Shown here: positions 6,687-8,264 of the stretch, piece after piece
Layout: each line of letters begins with the position of its first letter
Position numbering within the stretch: the stretch's first letter is position 1
NCBI GenBank assembly: GCA_030146905.1
Contig: JASLAV010001181.1
Location: forward strand, 1 to 8,264
Reading direction: 5' to 3'
Source: Lentzea sp.
GTDB taxonomy: Bacteria; Actinomycetota; Actinomycetes; Mycobacteriales; Pseudonocardiaceae
DNA: 8,264 nucleotides
Program-made: the position numbers and the translations under genes
Notes under the pieces: model-generated
What the model was told of the DNA's origin: nothing
The model's input: the letters and a program-made list of their open reading frames with translations, nothing else
Database searches by the model: none

Positions 6687-7297
6687 GCGACGGCTCCCGC
6701 GTGCAGTCCCAGCTTGTGCATGCGGACGGGGACGACCTGGCCGAGATCGCTGACGACGTGGTCGATGAACCCGTACTCGCGTGCCTGTTCGGTGGTGAAC
6801 CACCTGTCGTGCAGCGAGTCGGTGAAGACGCGGTCGAACGGCTGCCCGGTGTCCTCGGCGATCAGGCCGAGCACGGTGTCCCTGGTGTGGCGCAGGTCGT
6901 CCGCCTGCACCTCGACCTCGACGGCCGACCCACCGATGCCCGCGCTTCCCTGGTGCATCAGGATCCGCGCGTGCGGCAACGCGAACCGCTTGCCCTTGGT
7001 CCCGGACGACAGCAGGAACTGCCCCGCGCTGCACGCCAGTCCGAGGGCCAGCGTCGCCACGTCGCACGGCACCAGCCGCATCACGTCGCGGATGGCCAGC
7101 ATCGCGGGCACCGACCCACCCGGCGAGTGGATCCACAGCGCGATGTCCTGCCGCGGGTCCTCACTGGCCAGCGACAGCATCTGGGTCGCGAGCACCGTGC
7201 CGTTGTCGTCGTCGAGCGCGCCGTCGAGAATCAGCACCCGCTGACTGAAGAACCGTTCTCGCAGCCCTGAGCTGAAGAGCTTCTCGTTGTTCGTCAT
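6683..7297 (-). CDS. clpP: ATP-dependent Clp protease proteolytic subunit (first clpP, ClpP3-like)
   Basis: From ATG 7297 this is a 204-residue ClpP-family peptidase. It has the canonical oxyanion loop IHSPGGSV (56-63) and triad S90 in GLACSAGQFLL, H115 in LPHARILMHQ and D164 in HDRWFTTEQAREYGFID. It is clearly diverged from housekeeping ClpP: GLACSAG replaces the usual GQAASMG. In Streptomyces a second clpP operon (clpP3-clpP4) is induced when ClpP1/ClpP2 is lacking, and this pair with the PopR-like neighbour fits that role. The start is uncertain. ATG 7309 and GTG 7321 are in frame, and GTG 7321 has a GGAG five bases upstream. ATG 7297 was chosen because the residues MTNNEKLF lead directly into the family N-terminus. 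Confidence 0.93.
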   Translation of the reverse strand: MTNNEKLFSSGLRERFFSQRVLILDGALDDDNGTVLATQMLSLASEDPRQDIALWIHSPGGSVPAMLAIRDVMRLVPCDVATLALGLACSAGQFLLSSGTKGKRFALPHARILMHQGSAGIGGSAVEVEVQADDLRHTRDTVLGLIAEDTGQPFDRVFTDSLHDRWFTTEQAREYGFIDHVVSDLGQVVPVRMHKLGLHAGAVA

Positions 7298-7340
7298 GGC
7301 ACCGACCATGCCGGTACCCACACGCGCTCCGCCGCTTTCT

Positions 7341-7397
7341 CTGCTGTGGGCAGATCAGCTCACAGCAGCCAGGCGGCACGTTCGCGTTACACGCAAC
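7341..7397. promoter_or_regulatory. Clp operon control region with two dyads
   Basis: A perfect inverted repeat, CTGCTGTG (7341-7348) and CACAGCAG (7361-7368), has arm centres 20 bp apart, two helical turns, 44 bases before the clpP ATG. Just upstream is an imperfect dyad, GTTCGCGTTACACGCAAC (7380-7397), whose left arm GTTCGC matches the half-site described for ClgR. Either could bind the PopR-like regulator encoded next to the operon. Hexamers of the promoter cannot be assigned with confidence. Confidence 0.35.
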
Positions 7398-7417
7398 ACC
7401 CACCCGAGCAACACCCA
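7393..7417. repeat. 10-bp direct repeat upstream of the clpP operon
   Basis: GCAACACCCA occurs exactly at 7393-7402 and 7408-7417, a period of 15 bp. On the minus strand, which is sense for clpP, it reads TGGGTGTTGC twice. The first copy overlaps the GTTCGC dyad. It may be a tandem activator site; no further copy was seen nearby. Confidence 0.5.
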
Positions 7418-7423
7418 TTAACA

Positions 7424-7438
7424 ATTCCAAAGTGGAAT
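7424..7438. repeat. Short perfect inverted repeat
   Basis: ATTCCA (7424-7429), AAG, TGGAAT (7433-7438). It is AT-rich compared with its surroundings and marks the border between the clpP promoter region and the GC-rich hairpin cluster. Function is unknown; an operator is possible. Confidence 0.45.
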
Positions 7439-7518
7439 GGGCGAGCGAAGCAACGCCCCAGGGCTCCAAGACGACGCCCCAGGGCCCCAAGATGACGGGT
7501 CGAGCGAAGCGACGACCC
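7439..7518. repeat. Two matching GCGAAGC hairpins flanking a tandem 21-bp repeat
   Basis: Hairpin A pairs GGGCG (7439-7443) with CGCCC (7454-7458). Hairpin B pairs GGGTCG (7497-7502) with CGACCC (7513-7518). Both enclose a 10-nt loop beginning AGCGAAGC, so the stems differ in sequence but keep pairing. Between them are two head-to-tail copies of a 21-bp unit (7453-7473 and 7474-7494) that differ at only two positions, each containing GCCCCAGGG and CCAAG. No credible reading frame covers it. It looks like an intergenic repeat element of GC-rich actinomycetes. Confidence 0.6.
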
Positions 7519-7527
7519 AAGCGGGGG

Positions 7528-7575
7528 TCCGGGGGCGCAGCGCCCCGGCTGGGGTCTGGGGGCTCGGCCCCCGGA
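7528..7575. repeat. GC-rich double palindrome
   Basis: The first part is the 15-nt palindrome GGGGCGC-A-GCGCCCC (7532-7546). The second is a hairpin with stem GGGGGC/GCCCCC (7558-7563 with 7567-7572) and triloop TCG. With one wobble pair it extends to nine pairs (7555-7563 with 7567-7575). It belongs to the same non-coding cluster as the GCGAAGC hairpins and lies past the tRNA terminator when read on the minus strand. Confidence 0.6.
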
Positions 7576-7626
7576 AAACACCACGGGCGAGGTACGGTCT
7601 GCGCTTTCCGCAGACATACCTCGCCC
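7575..7626 (-). terminator. Terminator hairpin downstream of the tRNA gene
   Basis: A long imperfect hairpin: ten pairs (7585-7594 with 7617-7626), a small internal loop (CG against A), then seven more pairs (7597-7603 with 7609-7615) and a 5-nt loop. On the minus strand it starts eight bases after the last tRNA base and is followed within seven bases by TTTT (7578-7575). It is placed to end the tRNA transcript and to keep it out of the clpP promoter. Confidence 0.75.
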
Positions 7627-7634
7627 GAAGGTCG

Positions 7635-7708
7635 TGCCCCCGGTGCGACTCGAACGCACACTGGACGGATTTTGAGTCCGCTGCCTCTGCCGATTGGGCT
7701 ACGGGGGC
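7635..7708 (-). tRNA. tRNA with Leu (CAA) anticodon and class I fold
   Basis: This is a 74-nt cloverleaf on the minus strand. The acceptor stem is seven perfect pairs (7702-7708 with 7636-7642) and the discriminator is A 7635. The D arm has three pairs (7697-7699 with 7683-7685) and keeps GG. The anticodon stem is five pairs including one G-T (7677-7681 with 7665-7669) and the 7-nt loop CTCAAAA gives anticodon CAA at 7674-7672, with T33 before it and A37 after it. The T arm is a perfect 5-bp stem with loop TTCGAGT. The variable loop is only five bases (CCAGT), whereas canonical bacterial leucine tRNAs are class II with a long variable arm. CCA is not encoded (the bases after A are CGA). The gene is preceded by a possible -10 and followed by a terminator hairpin, so it looks like an expressed gene. 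Confidence 0.85.
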
Positions 7709-7714
7709 GTAGCA

Positions 7715-7737
7715 GGGTGAACTGTAGCGGATCACCC
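7715..7737. repeat. Inverted repeat between csoR and the tRNA
   Basis: GGGTGA (7715-7720) and TCACCC (7732-7737), with an 11-nt loop. It could be a weak end signal for csoR or a site around the tRNA promoter, since it encloses the TACAGT hexamer. There is no T tract after it on either strand. Confidence 0.35.
7721..7726 (-). promoter_or_regulatory. Possible -10 element of the tRNA gene
   Basis: On the minus strand TACAGT ends 12 bases before the first tRNA base, in the 52-bp gap between csoR and the tRNA. It fits the TAnnnT pattern of actinobacterial sigma-70 promoters. No convincing -35 is seen at 16-18 bp. Confidence 0.35.
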
Positions 7738-7760
7738 CAGCGAGTTTCTTGTGGGGACCC

Positions 7761-8042
7761 CTACGACTTGACGAGCCTGCCGATCGCCGCCGAGGCTTCT
7801 GCCAGCTTCTCCTCGGCCACGGCACCGCCTTCCGCCGCGGCCTGCGCGACACAATGCTTGAGGTGCTCGTCGAGCAACCCCAGCGACACCGCTTGCAGCG
7901 CCTTCGTGGCGGCGGAGATCTGGGTGAGGACGTCGATGCAGTATTCGTCGTTCTCGACCATGCGCTGCAGACCGCGGATCTGTCCCTCGATGCGGCGCAG
8001 TCGCTTGAGGTATGCGTCCTTGTCCGCGGTGTACCCGTGCAT
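7761..8042 (-). CDS. csoR: CsoR-family copper-sensing transcriptional repressor
   Basis: This is a 93-residue all-helical regulator of the CsoR/RcnR (DUF156) family. These proteins bind DNA as tetramers and let go when metal binds. The copper(I) set of CsoR is complete: C35 (with Y34 before it, EYCIDVL), H60 and C64 (DEHLKHC). This separates it from RcnR (nickel/cobalt), FrmR (formaldehyde) and CstR (persulfide, which lacks this His-Cys pair). The basic helix YLKRLRRIEGQIRGLQRM at 11-28 forms the DNA-binding surface. ATG 8042 is chosen over the longer frame to 8093 because GGAAGG lies ten bases upstream (8058-8053), conserved family residues begin soon after it, and the added stretch would cover the operator. 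No copper exporter or chaperone gene is in the window, so it controls itself and a partner elsewhere. Confidence 0.92.
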   Translation of the reverse strand: MHGYTADKDAYLKRLRRIEGQIRGLQRMVENDEYCIDVLTQISAATKALQAVSLGLLDEHLKHCVAQAAAEGGAVAEEKLAEASAAIGRLVKS

Positions 8043-8059
8043 CGACCCCTGACCTTCCC

Positions 8060-8106
8060 TACCCCTGGCGGGTATGCCGAGGATACCCCGCACCGGATGG
8101 GGTGCG
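8060..8106. promoter_or_regulatory. Candidate CsoR operator and csoR promoter
   Basis: TACCC (8060-8064) and GGGTA (8070-8074), separated by five bases, form the G-tract palindrome typical of CsoR operators, 18 bases before the csoR start. A second dyad, CGCACC (8089-8094) and GGTGCG (8101-8106), partly overlaps a wider ACCCC/GGGGT pair (8085-8089 and 8099-8103). On the minus strand TATCCT (8085-8080) is a possible -10, which would put the first operator across the transcription start. This suits self-repression lifted by copper. Confidence 0.55.
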
Positions 8107-8264
8107 ATATGTCCGGCGCTGCTCCGTCAGCGGGAATGAGGAAGCGTCCGGCAAGCCCAGCAACGGGTCGAAGTGAGACGACTAGCAGCACATTTTGGAC
8201 CCATAACACCCGTGTGGTTTACCGGGTAAATGCCCCGACCGGGGGGTTGGGGTCACATTTTAGC
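8107..8264. other. Non-coding right end with palindromes
   Basis: No frame here reads like a protein. It holds a perfect 13-nt palindrome, TTTACC-G-GGTAAA (8218-8230), a hairpin with CCCC (8233-8236) and GGGG (8241-8244), the short dyad ACAC-CC-GTGT (8206-8215), and two copies of CACATTTT (8189-8196 and 8254-8261). This looks like the control region of a gene beyond the right edge. Confidence 0.4.

Noticed and set aside
6687..7136. Extending the second clpP upstream to 7136
   Set aside because: This is an out-of-frame reading of the first clpP. The ATGA overlap with GGGAG seven bases upstream marks the true start at 6686.
7380..7397. Exact ClgR box GTTCGC-N5-GCG
   Set aside because: The left half-site is present but the bases at the required spacing are ACG rather than GCG, so it is reported only as an imperfect dyad.
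7453..7494. Possible CRISPR repeat pair
   Set aside because: The two 21-bp units are directly adjacent with no spacers, only two copies exist and no cas gene is nearby.
7161..7661. Minus-strand open frame of 166 codons across the clpP promoter and hairpin cluster
   Set aside because: It runs through the tRNA 3' part, the terminator and the repeats and has no recognisable domain.
7418..8209. Minus-strand open frame of 263 codons over csoR and the tRNA
   Set aside because: It is a shifted frame of csoR that also covers the tRNA. Composition is low-complexity and no motif is present.

Overview
The window is GC-rich, coding-dense DNA with short intergenic gaps, 4-bp ATGA/GTGA gene overlaps and GTG starts. 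It fits an actinomycete. A pair of accessory clpP genes beside a PopR/ClgR-type regulator and a CsoR copper sensor support this, and Pseudonocardiales is my guess at order level. No phage, transposase, integrase or CRISPR array is visible.

Left block (1-2569): the 3' end of a class A flavoprotein monooxygenase gene is cut by the window edge. It converges with, and overlaps by 16 bp, a minus-strand two-component system of the CitA/CitB (DcuS/DcuR) family. The kinase has a periplasmic PAS sensor that keeps the basic residues used to bind citrate-like ligands. Its ATGA stop-start overlaps the response regulator.

Central block (2570-5717): reading divergently from the kinase is a complete tripartite tricarboxylate transporter, tctC-tctB-tctA: a lipoprotein receptor, a small membrane subunit and a large permease. 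The genes overlap and end at a perfect 15-bp terminator hairpin. The shared intergenic region carries a near-perfect CRP/GlxR-type site (TGTGA-N6-TCACG) and a 13-nt palindrome next to the tctC ribosome binding site. The likely logic is that CitA senses a di/tricarboxylate, CitB activates tctCBA, and a cAMP-type global regulator adds carbon-source control. A similar arrangement is known for CitAB and tctCBA in Corynebacterium glutamicum.

Right-central block (5740-7297): a small XRE-type regulator ending in Ala-Ala converges on a two-gene clpP operon, with both Ser-His-Asp triads intact. This matches the Streptomyces popR-clpP3-clpP4 arrangement. There the regulator is itself degraded through its C-terminal alanines, so it reports on the activity of the housekeeping Clp protease.

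Right block (7298-8264): a 0.34-kb non-coding stretch is packed with inverted and direct repeats. It contains the clpP promoter region and a cluster of GC-rich hairpins. Next is a minus-strand tRNA with a Leu (CAA) anticodon but a class I body with only a 5-nt variable loop, followed by a strong terminator hairpin. Then comes a copper-type csoR with an apparent self-operator. The last 222 bases contain only regulatory-looking palindromes, probably belonging to csoR and to a gene beyond the edge.

No clearly new system is present. The points that most deserve a second look are the class I Leu-anticodon tRNA, the covarying GCGAAGC hairpin repeats, and the PopR-like regulator with its protease pair.
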